A DNA stretch of 64,000 bases from Thereva unica (lineage: Eukaryota > Arthropoda > Insecta > Diptera > Therevidae), in the NCBI GenBank assembly GCA_949987705.1, contig OX465281.1, positions 221,993,978 to 222,057,977 on the forward strand, in the 5' to 3' direction. How positions within the stretch are numbered: the stretch's first letter is position 1; each line of letters starts with the position of its first letter. A program made the position numbers and the translations under genes. This document shows positions 23,593 through 34,441 of the stretch, piece by piece. The notes beneath the pieces were generated by a model. That model was not told the origin of the DNA. It ran no database searches and saw only the letters and a list, made by a program, of their open reading frames with translations.

Positions 23593-23656
<64 letters not shown>
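23593..23656. repeat. (TA)n microsatellite, right of the long-TIR element
   Basis: TA run with one TG interruption. It continues the array that the long-TIR element split. Confidence 0.9.
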
Positions 23657-23659
<3 letters not shown>

Positions 23660-23879
23660 TGGTTGGCTGATTGGTTGATTTAACTGGGGAGGCCCACATA
23701 CTCTGGGCTGATCTTCTGTTTGGATACCACTCATTCTTGTGACCACTAACTTGTTATGGTTTTTAAAACCATTTTGCACCATTCAAGAGCGGCTATGTAA
23801 AGTTCGTTGGATGGATTGCTAGCAGATCCTAAGACTCGTGCAGTATGTGTCTGCCAAATGAACTGTACCAGGCCCTAGC

Positions 23880-24330
23880 TAATGGTAGTTTCTTTTTTTT
23901 GGAGCCTTGCAGGTACGTGAGGAGATTTTGAATATTCCTATTGGCCAGTATCCCGTTTACACAGCTATAGCTTTGACTAGCTTCTTGCGAGATAGCTAGA
24001 AAAAGTTTTCAGGTTGATGCTTACATTTCTGCTTATGAGTTCGAACTGATCTGAGCAGTTCTTGACTAGTTTTGATGAGATTAGGCTGCAGTTGACAGCC
24101 AAATGGCAGCTTGGCTTTCAACAACCACCGACATATTTTCTCCTTATATTTAGAGTTTTCTTATTTCGCTAATTGACTGGCCTTCCAAATTGTCATCATT
24201 TTTGAGACCCGGATTTGCGCATGATTCATAGAAGGCTTCGCCATCTAGTCCGCAGTTCAACTTTAAACCATCTGATTACCGTGCCCACATCTGCTATAAC
24301 TTATCCGCTTTTTTACTCCCGTCTTGTTGA
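23880..24330 (-). pseudogene. Possible LINE RNase H remnant
   Basis: The minus strand contains GLDGEAFYESCANPGLKNDD and, in a second frame, SVVVESQAAIWL. These resemble the DGS...GAG and SDSQAAI blocks of LINE RNase H domains. Both are weak and interrupted by stops. Confidence 0.33.
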
Positions 24331-24381
24331 AATTTTGTCCCGTCTAGTAAAGGCCCATTTGTCATATCCATTATCTGTCTC

Positions 24382-24723
24382 TGTTTAGATATGCACAGGC
24401 GATTTTAAGTTAAAAAATAAGTTTAGTTTTGCACAGGCGAGTTAAAGTTAATTAAAATGAAACACACAATGTCCACTTAATTACAGAGACTTTATTTCAA
24501 AAATGTCCACTTAATTACAGAGACTTTATTTCAGATCTTGATCGTTTTCGTTGAGTTCTTACAGAAGACTGGATGACATTGAAAAAATGATATCGGAAAG
24601 TAGCAAAGTTCTAACAGTATTTTGATAACAATAGAAAATAGAAGTAGAAGAGCAGGGAAAAGTTAGTCATTGACAAATAAGAGTTACCAGCTTAAATTTA
24701 TTATTAGTAATTATTTGAATATT

Positions 24724-24801
<78 letters not shown>

Positions 24802-24829
24802 TGTTGTAGCTTCTAGTTGAGTTTGAACA
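24382..24829 (-). repeat. BEL 3' LTR with expanded TA run
   Basis: 448 bp. Contains a (TA)n of about 70 bp (24727-24797) that is only about 16 bp in the other LTR. Elsewhere I see a single difference (TATCGGAAA versus TATCCGAAA). It also holds a direct repeat of AATGTCCACTTAATTACAGA, as does the other LTR. Confidence 0.92.
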
Positions 24830-24991
24830 TTCCGCCCGCCTCGTGTGTAGCACGATCCGCTGGTTACTGCTCCGCCCGCCATGCAGGACTGCCTCAGTTT
24901 AAGCAGAGCGGCCTAACTTGAGTAGGATCTAATAAGAAATAATAGATATTAGTTGGGGGCTGTTTTGAATGTTAATAATTAGTTATTTAGT

Positions 24992-27900
24992 TTAGTTTTC
25001 TGGATCAACGGGAAGAACACATAGTTTTACTACTGGGCGTTTTAAGCACCCGTCCTTATGTTGTACCGAGGCGACACGAATTTCTCCATCTAAGCCTGGA
25101 TGAAGGGCCACTACTCTCCCTAGTAACCAACGTTGTGGTGGTAGGTTGTCGTCCTTAATTAAGACTAAGTTGTTCACTTTAAGCGGTTCTGAACGATGTT
25201 GCCATTTATAGCGTAATTGAAGAGTTGATATATACTCCTTGTACCAGCGTTTCCATATGCTGGCATACATGTGTTGTACCATCTGCCAGCGATTCAATCG
25301 GTTGATAGGAATGTTCAGGTAACTTGGTTCTGGAATCGCGAGGAGACTCTCACCGACCAAAAAGTGCCCAGGTGTCAGAGCAGAAATATCAGTGGGATCA
25401 TCAGAGATAGCTTGCAGAGGTCGAGAATTGAGGCAAGCTTCGACCTGAGCTAGTAACGTATGTATTTCTTCCAGTGACAGTAGATGGTTGCCAATCACAC
25501 GCTTCAGATGATATTTCATAGCTTTTACTCCAGCCTCCCACAGTCCTCCAAAGTGTGGTGAGGAGGGAGGAATGAAGTGCCATTCAGTACCGTCCTTTAA
25601 GGTAATCTGCGGAATTTCAGCTTCATCCATAAGTTGCTGAAGGTGACGTGACAGTTGCTTGTCAGCTGCTACAAAGTTACGTCCGTTATCGCTGTAGATA
25701 CGCGCGCAGCGACCGCGTCGACTAATGAAACGACGAAACGCGGCGATAAAGGCCTCGGCGGTTAGATCCATCACGAGTTCTAGATGGATGGCGCGGGTTG
25801 CAAAGCATACGAAGCAGGCAACGTACGTCTTCAGCGCGACACGAGAGCGACCTTTTATGGGCTTGACGATGAACGGACCGGCATAGTCGACCCCGCTATA
25901 AAGAAACGGTTTGGCAGGACGCACGCGATCGACCGGAAGGTCTCCCATCAAGGGGGTTCGCGAAATTGCTTTAAAGCGACAGCAAACAACACACCGGCGT
26001 ATAAATTGTTTTACTTTGTTGCGCCCATTTACTATCCAATAGCGGCTACGAAGATGCTGTAGCGTGGCTTGCGTTCCACCGTGTAGTGTGATGCTGTGCG
26101 AGTGTGCTATTATCAACTGTGTGAGGTGACTATCATTAGGCAAAATTAATGGAAATTTCTCATCATAGGACAAGATAGCATGTTTCAGTCGTCCACCTAC
26201 ACGCAATAGTGATTTATTATCAAGACTTGGGTTAAGGATCCGCAATTTGCTGTTGGATGGGAGGCTAGACTTCCTTAAAATGTGTCTAATTTCAGCGGCA
26301 AATGCTATCTGTTGCACAAGCTTAACCCACAATTCCGATGCAGTGTTGATTTCTTCAGCTTTCAGGAAGCCCTCACGTCGAGTAGTTGAATTTGCTTTAC
26401 AGTTGTGATAGAAGCGGTTGCAGTAGGCAGTTACTCGCAAAAGTCGCAATAAATCAGAAAAGCGATGAAGTACAGTTGAGGTGAAGTCGTCAGGAACACT
26501 GGATGTGGATGTAGCCAATGTGGTACAGCTATTACGAATTGATTCTTGAATTTCAGCATCAGACGGAGACGCCTTATTTTGCGGCCAATCCTCGGAAGTC
26601 TGCCGGAGCCAAGGAGGTCCTAACCACCACATATTGAACAGTTGCAATTCTGATGCGGGTATTCCTCGAGTGATCGAGTCGGCGGGATTGTCTTCGGAAG
26701 GCACGTGATGCCAAAGTGCATTAGGTAGTTTCTCGTGCACTAACGACACCCTATTTGCAACAAATACTTTCCATTTTGAAGGATGCTCACGTAGCCAGGC
26801 GAGGACAATTGTTGAATCAGTCCAGGTGTGCACGGGGATATCTTGAAGATTTAGATGGTCCTGAATATATGACAGAAGTTCCGCTAGCAGCGCAGCTCCG
26901 CAGAGTTCTAGTCGTGGTAATGAGACAGTACGAATTGGGCTCCCTCGTGTTTTTGAAGCAAGAAGACTCACTTGGATGATATCGTTGTCGTGTACAACAC
27001 GAGCATACACTGCAGCGCCGTAAGCAGACAGCGAAGCATCACAGAATCCGTGAAGCTCAAGCCTTAGATTAGAGGGGCTTGTACCTATCCAACGCGGAAT
27101 TTTAAGGTTATCAATATCCTGAAGTTCACGTTTATAGTTTTGCCATACGGCCTCAAGGTCTTTAGGAAGTTCTTCATCCCAATCAATTTTAGTTATCCAT
27201 AGCTTTTGTAAAATTATTTTAGCAGTGATTGTCACCGGAGATAGCCAGCCTAGTGGGTCGTACAGTCGACTTATATCTGATAGGACTGACCTTTTAGTCG
27301 AAACAGTTGAATTAGACAGTCGAATGTGAAATTGGAAGGAATCAATGTCTGGACTGCAACCAATACCCAATGTTTTAATTTGAGAGTCACTAACTACTTT
27401 AACAGATGTGACGAGCTCGCGATCCTCTAGAGGAATGTCATCCAGCAGGTCGGCCGAATTCGAAAGCCATTTTCGAAGTTTAAACCCTCCTTGCATTAGT
27501 AGCTTATCGAGTTCACAACGTAGTTTTTTAGCTTCATCTACATCAAACGCACCGAAGAGAGCGTCATCTACATAAAAGTTTTCAAGAAGAATTTTAGAGG
27601 CGCTTGGGTATTGTTCTTTGTAATCATTTGCTAATTGCTGTAAAGTTTTACAGGCTAAATATGGTGCACAGGCGGTCCCATATGTTACTGTTAGGAGTCG
27701 ATAGCATCGCACTGGCTCGTGTGGAGAGGTTCGCCATAATATTCTCTGGAAATTAGTATCGGGATCATCGACCAAAATCTGTCGAAACATTTTTGCAATA
27801 TCGGCTGTAAATACGTAAGGATACAATCGCCATTTCATCAGTATACGGAAGACATCGATTTGCAGCTTAGGCCCTATGTGGAGAATATCATTAAGAGAAC

Positions 27901-30280
27901 TACCTGTCGAGGTTTTCTGCGAGGCGTTGAAGACCACACGTAACTTGGTCGTAGTACTACTAGGTTTCAGAACGGCGTGGTGTGGTAAATAATAGTGAGC
28001 CGACGACTCATTTTCATTAGTGACCAGTTCCATGTGACCCAAAGAAATATATTCTTTAAGGAACTCTGAATACTCTGTAAAAAGTGTAGGGTCTCGACTT
28101 AATCTCCGTTCCATACGCAGCAGAGCAGCCATTGCAGCATCGCGTGAATTACCTAGCGAGGATTGATTGGATTTGAAAGGTAGCTTCACTAAGTATCGTC
28201 CCTGACTATTCCGATGATGATTATTCGCAAAGAAGGTTTCACATTCTGCTTCTTCTGGAGTAAAGATCTGCGATTGCGGAGGCTCTTCCGTTTCCCAAAA
28301 CTTTTTCAGTTGTGTATTAAGTTCACAGTTCGTAATATGAAAGCTACGGGTGATTGTTGTTGTAGGTGGTGGACTTTTAATTTTCCCAGACAGTATCCAA
28401 CCCAGTGTTGTAGACTGTGCAAGAGGAGCCCCAATCGGTCCTTCACGTATATCTCCCTTAATAACCTGATTGTAGATCTCCACTCCTAGGATCAGATCTA
28501 CCTTTGAGGGTTTATCAAATTCTGGGTCGGCCAAAGATAGCCCGACGATGTGTGTCCACTCTTGTCGATGAACTGGACTATGTGGCATTAGAGATGTAAG
28601 TGTCGGCATAACAAGAGCCTGAATGCAATATTTAGCTGAGGGATCGATACATGATATAATATTGTGAGTAACCACGGCCTTAGCAGTGCCTGCCTCACAC
28701 CGATTTACACCTTGGACTGTTATATTTGCTCGTTCTTTGCGCAAGCGTAGGACATTTGCGAGCGACGACGTAATAAAACTGGATTCGGAGCATTGATCTA
28801 GTAAAGCTCGTGCACGTATCAGACGTCCGTCAGAAGTTTGAACTAAGACCACAGCTGTCGCCAGTAGTATTGAAGAATGACCCTCTTGATTATTCGATAC
28901 ATAGGACCTTGTAGTGAAACAAGTCGTACTTGGGTTTTCTTTTGATGTTGATGATGTGGCAATATCTGAATGGCTAGGTACCAATGTCGGAGAGGAACTA
29001 GCAGTGGACAGTTGATGTATCATTGTATGATGTTGTTGATTACACTGTTGGCAACGGTTTGCAGAAGGACAGGTTGCAACAGTATGATTTGACTTTAAAC
29101 AGTTGGTGCATAGTCTCTTATACTTCAGAAAGTTGGCGCGTTCATTGACAGACTTTGCTCGGAACTTTGGACAGAATAAGATGAAATGTCTTCCATTACA
29201 GCAGCTACACATAGGTGTTGAAGAGACATGATGAGTATGAGGAGTAAATCTCGGCTTTCTAGTTGGGGATGTGTTTTCCTTAAAAACATTGTCTTTTAAA
29301 GCACTCAAAGCATGTAATCGTGCTTCCAAAAATGTTTGCAGAGATACCCAAGAAGGGACATCAATGGTGGAGGTAAGTGAAGTTTCCCAGTCTTTACGAG
29401 TACTATTGTCCAGCTTACTTGTCAAAAAATATACCAACCAGTCATCCCATTCTTTTACTGGTCGCGCGAGGTTTTCTAGGGCTCTCACTGACTGGTTAAT
29501 TCTGTCTAATACTCTTCGAAGCTCCCCAGGGCTTTCAGTGGTCATACTAGGCAAGGTAATAAGTGCATGGAGATTTGCATGGACCAAAACTCGTTTATTC
29601 TCGTATCGACATAATATTGTATTCCAGGCAGACTCATAATTCGCACTAGTGATAGCGAAATGTTTTATTAGCCTCGACGCTTCCCCTGTGATGGCTGTCT
29701 TTAGATAGTGCATTTTCTGTACATGAGACAAAGACGGGTTGTCGTGAATAAGGGACACATAGGTGACGTGAAAAGAAGGCCAATCAAGATATGATCCACT
29801 AAAAACTGGTAAATTGATTTTAGGAAGATTTATGCTTTGCGCAGGAAGTGACAGGTTTGCAGGATAGTGAAGCGACTGCGATTCAGTGGAAATCCTTTCC
29901 TCACGTGATGTTTGAAAAGGGATAAGCCGTTCTTGCAGCCAACTGATGGCTTCCACATAAGCACATTCTACCTCTGAAAAGGTATCAGAAGTAAAAAAGT
30001 CATCCTTTTTCAGAGTTTCTTTATCAACTTCATCAATTAAGTTATCATACGCTTCGTTGAAGTCATTCCAATAAGTTTCAAGCAGTTTCAGTCGCGCCTT
30101 TAGAAATGCTTCGTCTCTTTTATCCGTAGCTGTCTTGTGGGAATTTATAGTAAATTTTAAAATCTTATCCCCTTGAGATAGGGCTTTATTCATGAATTTT
30201 TCCATTTCAGTATGTAAGTAAGCGGATTCAAATAAGGGGCTTTCAACGCAATTAAAATGTTCAAAAATATCGTAAGACAA
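24992..30280 (-). CDS. BEL/Pao gag-pol polyprotein, 1762 aa, intact
   Basis: One frame holds all BEL/Pao domains in order. Residues 1-330: gag-like (DUF1759), with LPVFSGSYLDWPSF. About 360-420: two zinc knuckles, including CTNCLKSNHTVATC. About 490: aspartic protease of the A17/DUF1758 type, with ALLDQCSESSFI; the usual D-x-G is D-Q-C here. About 790-920: reverse transcriptase, with FTADIAKMFRQI and the YVDD box near 901. About 1080-1180: Pao-type RNase H, with GFCDASLSAYGAA and TDSTIVLAW. About 1370: H2C2 integrase zinc domain. Integrase core: D near 1463 (GVDYAG), D near 1530 (YSDNG), E near 1580 (GLWEAG). C-terminus: DUF5641. It copies the element through reverse transcription and integration. 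I see no break; only the protease variant questions activity. Confidence 0.93.
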   Translation of the reverse strand: MSYDIFEHFNCVESPLFESAYLHTEMEKFMNKALSQGDKILKFTINSHKTATDKRDEAFLKARLKLLETYWNDFNEAYDNLIDEVDKETLKKDDFFTSDTFSEVECAYVEAISWLQERLIPFQTSREERISTESQSLHYPANLSLPAQSINLPKINLPVFSGSYLDWPSFHVTYVSLIHDNPSLSHVQKMHYLKTAITGEASRLIKHFAITSANYESAWNTILCRYENKRVLVHANLHALITLPSMTTESPGELRRVLDRINQSVRALENLARPVKEWDDWLVYFLTSKLDNSTRKDWETSLTSTIDVPSWVSLQTFLEARLHALSALKDNVFKENTSPTRKPRFTPHTHHVSSTPMCSCCNGRHFILFCPKFRAKSVNERANFLKYKRLCTNCLKSNHTVATCPSANRCQQCNQQHHTMIHQLSTASSSPTLVPSHSDIATSSTSKENPSTTCFTTRSYVSNNQEGHSSILLATAVVLVQTSDGRLIRARALLDQCSESSFITSSLANVLRLRKERANITVQGVNRCEAGTAKAVVTHNIISCIDPSAKYCIQALVMPTLTSLMPHSPVHRQEWTHIVGLSLADPEFDKPSKVDLILGVEIYNQVIKGDIREGPIGAPLAQSTTLGWILSGKIKSPPPTTTITRSFHITNCELNTQLKKFWETEEPPQSQIFTPEEAECETFFANNHHRNSQGRYLVKLPFKSNQSSLGNSRDAAMAALLRMERRLSRDPTLFTEYSEFLKEYISLGHMELVTNENESSAHYYLPHHAVLKPSSTTTKLRVVFNASQKTSTGSSLNDILHIGPKLQIDVFRILMKWRLYPYVFTADIAKMFRQILVDDPDTNFQRILWRTSPHEPVRCYRLLTVTYGTACAPYLACKTLQQLANDYKEQYPSASKILLENFYVDDALFGAFDVDEAKKLRCELDKLLMQGGFKLRKWLSNSADLLDDIPLEDRELVTSVKVVSDSQIKTLGIGCSPDIDSFQFHIRLSNSTVSTKRSVLSDISRLYDPLGWLSPVTITAKIILQKLWITKIDWDEELPKDLEAVWQNYKRELQDIDNLKIPRWIGTSPSNLRLELHGFCDASLSAYGAAVYARVVHDNDIIQVSLLASKTRGSPIRTVSLPRLELCGAALLAELLSYIQDHLNLQDIPVHTWTDSTIVLAWLREHPSKWKVFVANRVSLVHEKLPNALWHHVPSEDNPADSITRGIPASELQLFNMWWLGPPWLRQTSEDWPQNKASPSDAEIQESIRNSCTTLATSTSSVPDDFTSTVLHRFSDLLRLLRVTAYCNRFYHNCKANSTTRREGFLKAEEINTASELWVKLVQQIAFAAEIRHILRKSSLPSNSKLRILNPSLDNKSLLRVGGRLKHAILSYDEKFPLILPNDSHLTQLIIAHSHSITLHGGTQATLQHLRSRYWIVNGRNKVKQFIRRCVVCCRFKAISRTPLMGDLPVDRVRPAKPFLYSGVDYAGPFIVKPIKGRSRVALKTYVACFVCFATRAIHLELVMDLTAEAFIAAFRRFISRRGRCARIYSDNGRNFVAADKQLSRHLQQLMDEAEIPQITLKDGTEWHFIPPSSPHFGGLWEAGVKAMKYHLKRVIGNHLLSLEEIHTLLAQVEACLNSRPLQAISDDPTDISALTPGHFLVGESLLAIPEPSYLNIPINRLNRWQMVQHMYASIWKRWYKEYISTLQLRYKWQHRSEPLKVNNLVLIKDDNLPPQRWLLGRVVALHPGLDGEIRVASVQHKDGCLKRPVVKLCVLPVDPEN

Positions 30281-31274
30281 ATCCTACTAAAATTGAGTGC
30301 ACCGAACTTCAAAACGCACTTTAACACATGTGCAAATAATAGCTGTTCATAATAAATACTCCAGCAATTCAAACAGTCTATGTATTTTAATACCGTTAGA
30401 AAATATCAAATAAAATCGCAAAAATACTGCTAAGTTAAATGAAACGAACTTCAAAATGAACTTAGCACAAGTAAAATAATAACCGTTTATAATACTAGAA
30501 AGTCTAATTGTCTATGCCTTTCAAGGCTGATAAAGTCTTCTCACAGTTACTAAAAAACCGTTAGTAAATTTGAATAATTAAGTCACTTTCGCTATTATTA
30601 TTATTGTCATTTAAAACCGTTCTTTTAGAAACCACATTAATTAATTTTTAAAAAATGTCTTAAAATCTTTATATTGTTTATAGATTTATAATATATATGG
30701 TTATAAATGTTCGTTCGAGAAATTTCTAATATGCACATGCAGCAATTTAAATACCTGTTATTAGTTATTTAACAAACCGTTATCCGGACAGTTATTGAAG
30801 TTAAATAACTGGACGTTCCAAACTGACTACTTCCTAAAGATAATTCGCTGATGTAGATTGTTGCATCCAACGATGTAATAAAACCATTATGTAATTTGTT
30901 AAATCCAACGATGTAATAAAACCATTAATTTGTTCAATCCAACGATGATTTCTGCACGCATCCATTCACTATGCACTTAATTATGCAGTTTTATGCATCC
31001 GTTATTGGTCCCGTGGTGACAAAATTAATCTCCAAAGAAATCCACGTGTTTATAATAATTCTTAAACTGAATAATTGGAACAATTTTACCTGCACAATTC
31101 CTCAATTCGTTGAATGCCTTAAAAATAGCCTACACAGCTAGCTCCATATTCCTCCACAGATTTTTTATTGCATTTTTTTGCATTCAGATGCACACGCGAT
31201 CAATTGTTCTTTACTACACAGGTAGTTAATTTATCGCACTTTTGTCTATTTGCACTTGCCGGAATTTAAATCGT

Positions 31275-31292
31275 ATCCGGCTCGAAGGACCA
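31275..31292 (-). other. BEL primer-binding site, tRNA-Tyr type
   Basis: 18 bp, read as TGGTCCTTCGAGCCGGAT on the minus strand, three bases inside the 5' LTR. It is complementary to the 3' end of insect tRNA-Tyr, whose acceptor strand is TCGAAGGA plus CCA. Confidence 0.8.
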
Positions 31293-31295
31293 AAA

Positions 31296-31687
31296 TGTTT
31301 AGATATGCACAGGCGATTTTAAGTTAAAAAATAAGTTTAGTTTTGCACAGGCGAGTTAAAGTTAATTAAAATGAAACACACAATGTCCACTTAATTACAG
31401 AGACTTTATTTCAAAAATGTCCACTTAATTACAGAGACTTTATTTCAGATCTTGATCGTTTTCGTTGAGTTCTTACAGAAGACTGGATGACATTGAAAAA
31501 ATGATATCCGAAAGTAGCAAAGTTCTAACAGTATTTTGATAACAATAGAAAATAGAAGTAGAAGAGCAGGGAAAAGTTAGTCATTGACAAATAAGAGTTA
31601 CCAGCTTAAATTTATTATTAGTAATTATTTGAATATTTGATATATATATATATATTTTGTGTTGTAGCTTCTAGTTGAGTTTGAACA
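31296..31687 (-). repeat. BEL 5' LTR
   Basis: 392 bp with TG...CA ends and a short TA run near 31640-31655. It carries promoter and polyadenylation signals by family rule; individual sites not assigned. Confidence 0.92.
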
Positions 31688-31930
31688 GTCTCAACCATCA
31701 CATTTTCTGTAAGCACTGTTTGCTATTATCGAAATGTTAACTTAACTGACTGAAATTTACGATTCCGTACCAACTCTGTTACTGTCGTTCTCGCAGAGCT
31801 TTAGCTACTATATATCTCCAAAGATTTTAATATAGTATGGGATTCCACTCTATTGACTAACTCCAGTTTTTTTTTTGTTTTAGTTGCAAAAATAAAGCTT
31901 TGGTCCCTTTGTTCTACCAGTTCATCCGGC

Positions 31931-31970
31931 TCATGAAGTAATGTCTAGTAGTAAGCTTGATTTAAAGAAT
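31931..31970 (-). mobile_element. LINE A-family 3' tail fragment, left of the hAT element
   Basis: Minus strand AAGCTTACTACTAGACATTA matches the family 3' UTR. It continues on the far side of the hAT insertion, at 34442. Confidence 0.65.
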
Positions 31971-32130
31971 CAGTGGCGGATCTAGAAATTCATTTTGGGG
32001 GGGGCCATCCTCATCCATTGGCGAATTTTTTAAGCTTTTGACGAAGGGTTGTAGAGCTTCACAAATATAAATAAAAACACAAAGATTTTGTTTTTAGTTA
32101 TTGAAATAACTTAACTTAACTTTTATTTAT

Positions 32131-33687
32131 TTAAATAATAAAATTAAGTCTTCTTGCTTTTTGTTTAGCAAATCTTTCGATAATATTATCAATATTCATA
32201 TGGATATCATGGTGAATATTTAGCAGGGCTAGACCCGTAAGCCTGTCTTCACCCATGCAGGTCCTCAGCCATGTTTTAATACGACGTAATGTTGAAAAGG
32301 ACCGTTCATCTGTCGCAACACTTGATGGAAGCGTAAGCAATATCTGTATCATTGTGCTGATGATAGGATACTGATCCTTGTTACAATAACTGAATGTCGC
32401 AACAGCAGTTTCGGGTATGGAACTTCCCTTTTCCTTCTCTCGGTTCCATTTTTGTCTCCAGGATTCATACTCCTTTTTCATTTTAAAGGATACAGCTCCC
32501 CTTACATCTTCAAGAAAATCCTTATATTGGATTGCCAATGACAATGCTTTATTGACATCTTCGCTGCTATCAGTTATACGGCTCGGAATGAATATGGCCA
32601 GATTAAAAGAATTTAAGGTATCTTTAGGTAAACGTTCTTTCAAATCTGCAATAACGTAGTCTAAGACCGGGATATAAACTGACCTCAAGTATAACTCTTC
32701 CACGTTATCTGCCGGTGGATTAGATCGATGTTCTTGTCGGGCTTTTGAGGAATTGCGTGGAGTGGTAATTTGAATACCTCTTTCTTCTGTAATCATTTTC
32801 GTCTCGACGAATGGGTTTTTAAAGCATTCAGATGCTTTTTCTCGATGTGACTGTAGAATAGCCAACACATCTGGAAGAGCATCATTTGCACAAACCAAGT
32901 CTAACGACTCAGACTGCAGAAGAGTACTGAGTTGTTGTGTAGTTCCCAGGACATCGCATAGAACAATTACTGAAACCAAGAAGTCGCTGTTTTCAAGGAC
33001 ACTGCGAAGACAAAAAGCTTCCGATGATGTTGACTTGTCCTGCCAATTCTCGATTTTGTCAAGTGCGTTCATGATTCCTGGCAAATTTGTACGAAATTGC
33101 AAAACGCCATCGTGTCTTTCCGCCCATCTAGTTTCGCAAAGCCCTCTGAAAGCTATACCGAGTTCTTGTCGAAATAAGTGAGCCCGTTTGGCTGAAGCAT
33201 TAGCGAACTGAGTCACTTTTTTCATTGTTCCCATAGCATTTCTGCAGGACGCCACACTGCAAGTCTTTGCAAGATAATTATTCAAAGAATGGTTGTAGCA
33301 TGGGCATCTTTTGGCATTCGTTGCTTCAAGCTGGATTGTTGCAACAGCTCCCAGATTCTTTTGGTTTCCAGAAATCATTACGCTGCAGTTGTCCGTTCCG
33401 ATCCCGACACATTTTGAGGTATCCAAAGTAAAAGACTTGACAATATCCAGCACTATATGACCTAGAGCCTCGCCAGAAAGTCGTTTCTCTCCGTGCTCAG
33501 CAACGTCCTCCTTGCGAATAGATTCGTAACAATCGACAAAAGATAAGAAATCTTCTCTGATTTGGCCCTCGTAAAAATACCGTAAAGAAAGGCTAAGTTG
33601 TTCGGTATGCGACGTATCAGTAGTCTCATCAAATATGATGCTATAAATTCCTGATTGAAGCACCTGATTGATTAGCTGCTCTTGCAC
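32131..33687 (-). pseudogene. hAT transposase, C-terminal frame (about 518 aa)
   Basis: Starts within the DUF4371-type region (IIFDETTDTSHTEQLSLSLR) that bears the first catalytic acid. It continues through GTDNCSVMISG (second acid region) and CNHSLNNYL, and ends with the hAT dimerisation domain (ATDERSFSTLRRIKTWLR). This is the family of zinc-finger MYM-type protein 1-like transposases, which cut out and reinsert the element in the nucleus. The frame's upstream extension (NEIIDCCKNEVQEQL) fits the family and is offset by one base from the N-terminal frame, so there is one frameshift near 33715-33720 in an A-rich run. Confidence 0.85.
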
Positions 33688-34253
33688 TTCATTTTTGCAA
33701 CAGTCAATGATTTCATTTTGTTGGTCTTGCTAGTATACAAAGCATTAGATGATGCGTTTTTCAGATGTTCTTGTAAAACGGCATCTCCAGCAAGCATTCG
33801 AAGTTGAAGCAAAGCTCTGAAATTACATTCATTCGTCGAAAAAGAAACATCCACATCGTCACAGCTCGCAATCCTACCATCATCTCTGTGGCCTCTAAGT
33901 GGGATATTCTGACGTCCACAAAAGATTATTGTTTCAACAATGCTGCGCAATTTGACTCTGTTTTCTTCAACTGTTTTTTTGTGTTGAGTAGTAATCATAT
34001 TTACAACATCAGGATCTTTTGAGTGGTAGCGGCGAAGAAATTCCTGCCCGACCTCTACAGCATCTCTGTGATACTGATTTTTCAAGTGGCTTTCAAGATG
34101 ACCTCGTATTCCAGTCAGTTTTGCAAATGATTTCAGTGGCGTTTTCACAAGATTACCCATACGTGCGCTTGCCTGATGCCCGCCATATTCACCGGCCGCA
34201 AAAATGACGCAATACTTGCAATAGAGTCCTTGATCCTTGTCAGATAATACCAA
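33672..34253 (-). pseudogene. hAT transposase, N-terminal frame (193 aa) with TTF zinc finger
   Basis: Contains YCKYCVIFAAGEYGG, then LVKTPLKSFAKLTGIRGHLE and SHLKNQYHRDAV. This is the TTF-type DNA-binding zinc finger seen at the N-terminus of ZMYM1-like hAT transposases. It runs out of frame at NKMKSLTVAK; the product continues in the next frame at the equivalent place. The upstream start is the first ATG in this frame at 34253, and residues before it may be missing. Confidence 0.8.
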
Positions 34254-34441
34254 CTAATGATACTGATTCAAATGCTGATGACCCACGAATCTTTTTACCT
34301 GTTTGTCACACTTGGTGTGAACAGAATGTGGAAAAGTGGAACAATTTTTTTTTATTTTTTTTTTAAACAATAGTGATACTTGTTGGTTTGGGGGGGCCAT
34401 GGCCCCAATGGCCCCCCCCTGGATCCGCCACTGTAAAGAAT

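Larger units (their letters stand above)
24382..31687 (-). mobile_element. Complete BEL/Pao LTR retrotransposon
   Basis: On the minus strand the element runs from the 5' LTR (31296-31687, 392 bp) to the 3' LTR (24382-24829, 448 bp). Both LTRs have TG...CA ends. GTCTC is duplicated at 24377-24381 and 31688-31692. The LTRs are nearly identical apart from the length of an internal TA run. A tRNA-Tyr primer site and a purine-rich tract (GAGGCGGGCGGAA, minus strand, next to 24830) are present, as is one uninterrupted gag-pol frame. Everything points to a recent, potentially autonomous insertion in the space between modules 4 and 5. Confidence 0.93.
31971..34433 (-). mobile_element. hAT DNA transposon, ZMYM1/TTF-zinc-finger type
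   Basis: 2463 bp. Terminal inverted repeats begin CAGTGGCGGATC on each side, and the 8-bp duplication TAAAGAAT is exact (31963-31970 and 34434-34441), as for hAT. It inserted into a LINE fragment. It encodes a transposase in two overlapping frames (see the two entries). A G-rich/C-rich run next to each TIR is shared. Confidence 0.93.

Noticed and set aside
23540..24882. Proteins with YIYIYI repeats on the minus strand (23540-23782 and 24667-24882)
   Set aside because: They are translations of TA microsatellites.
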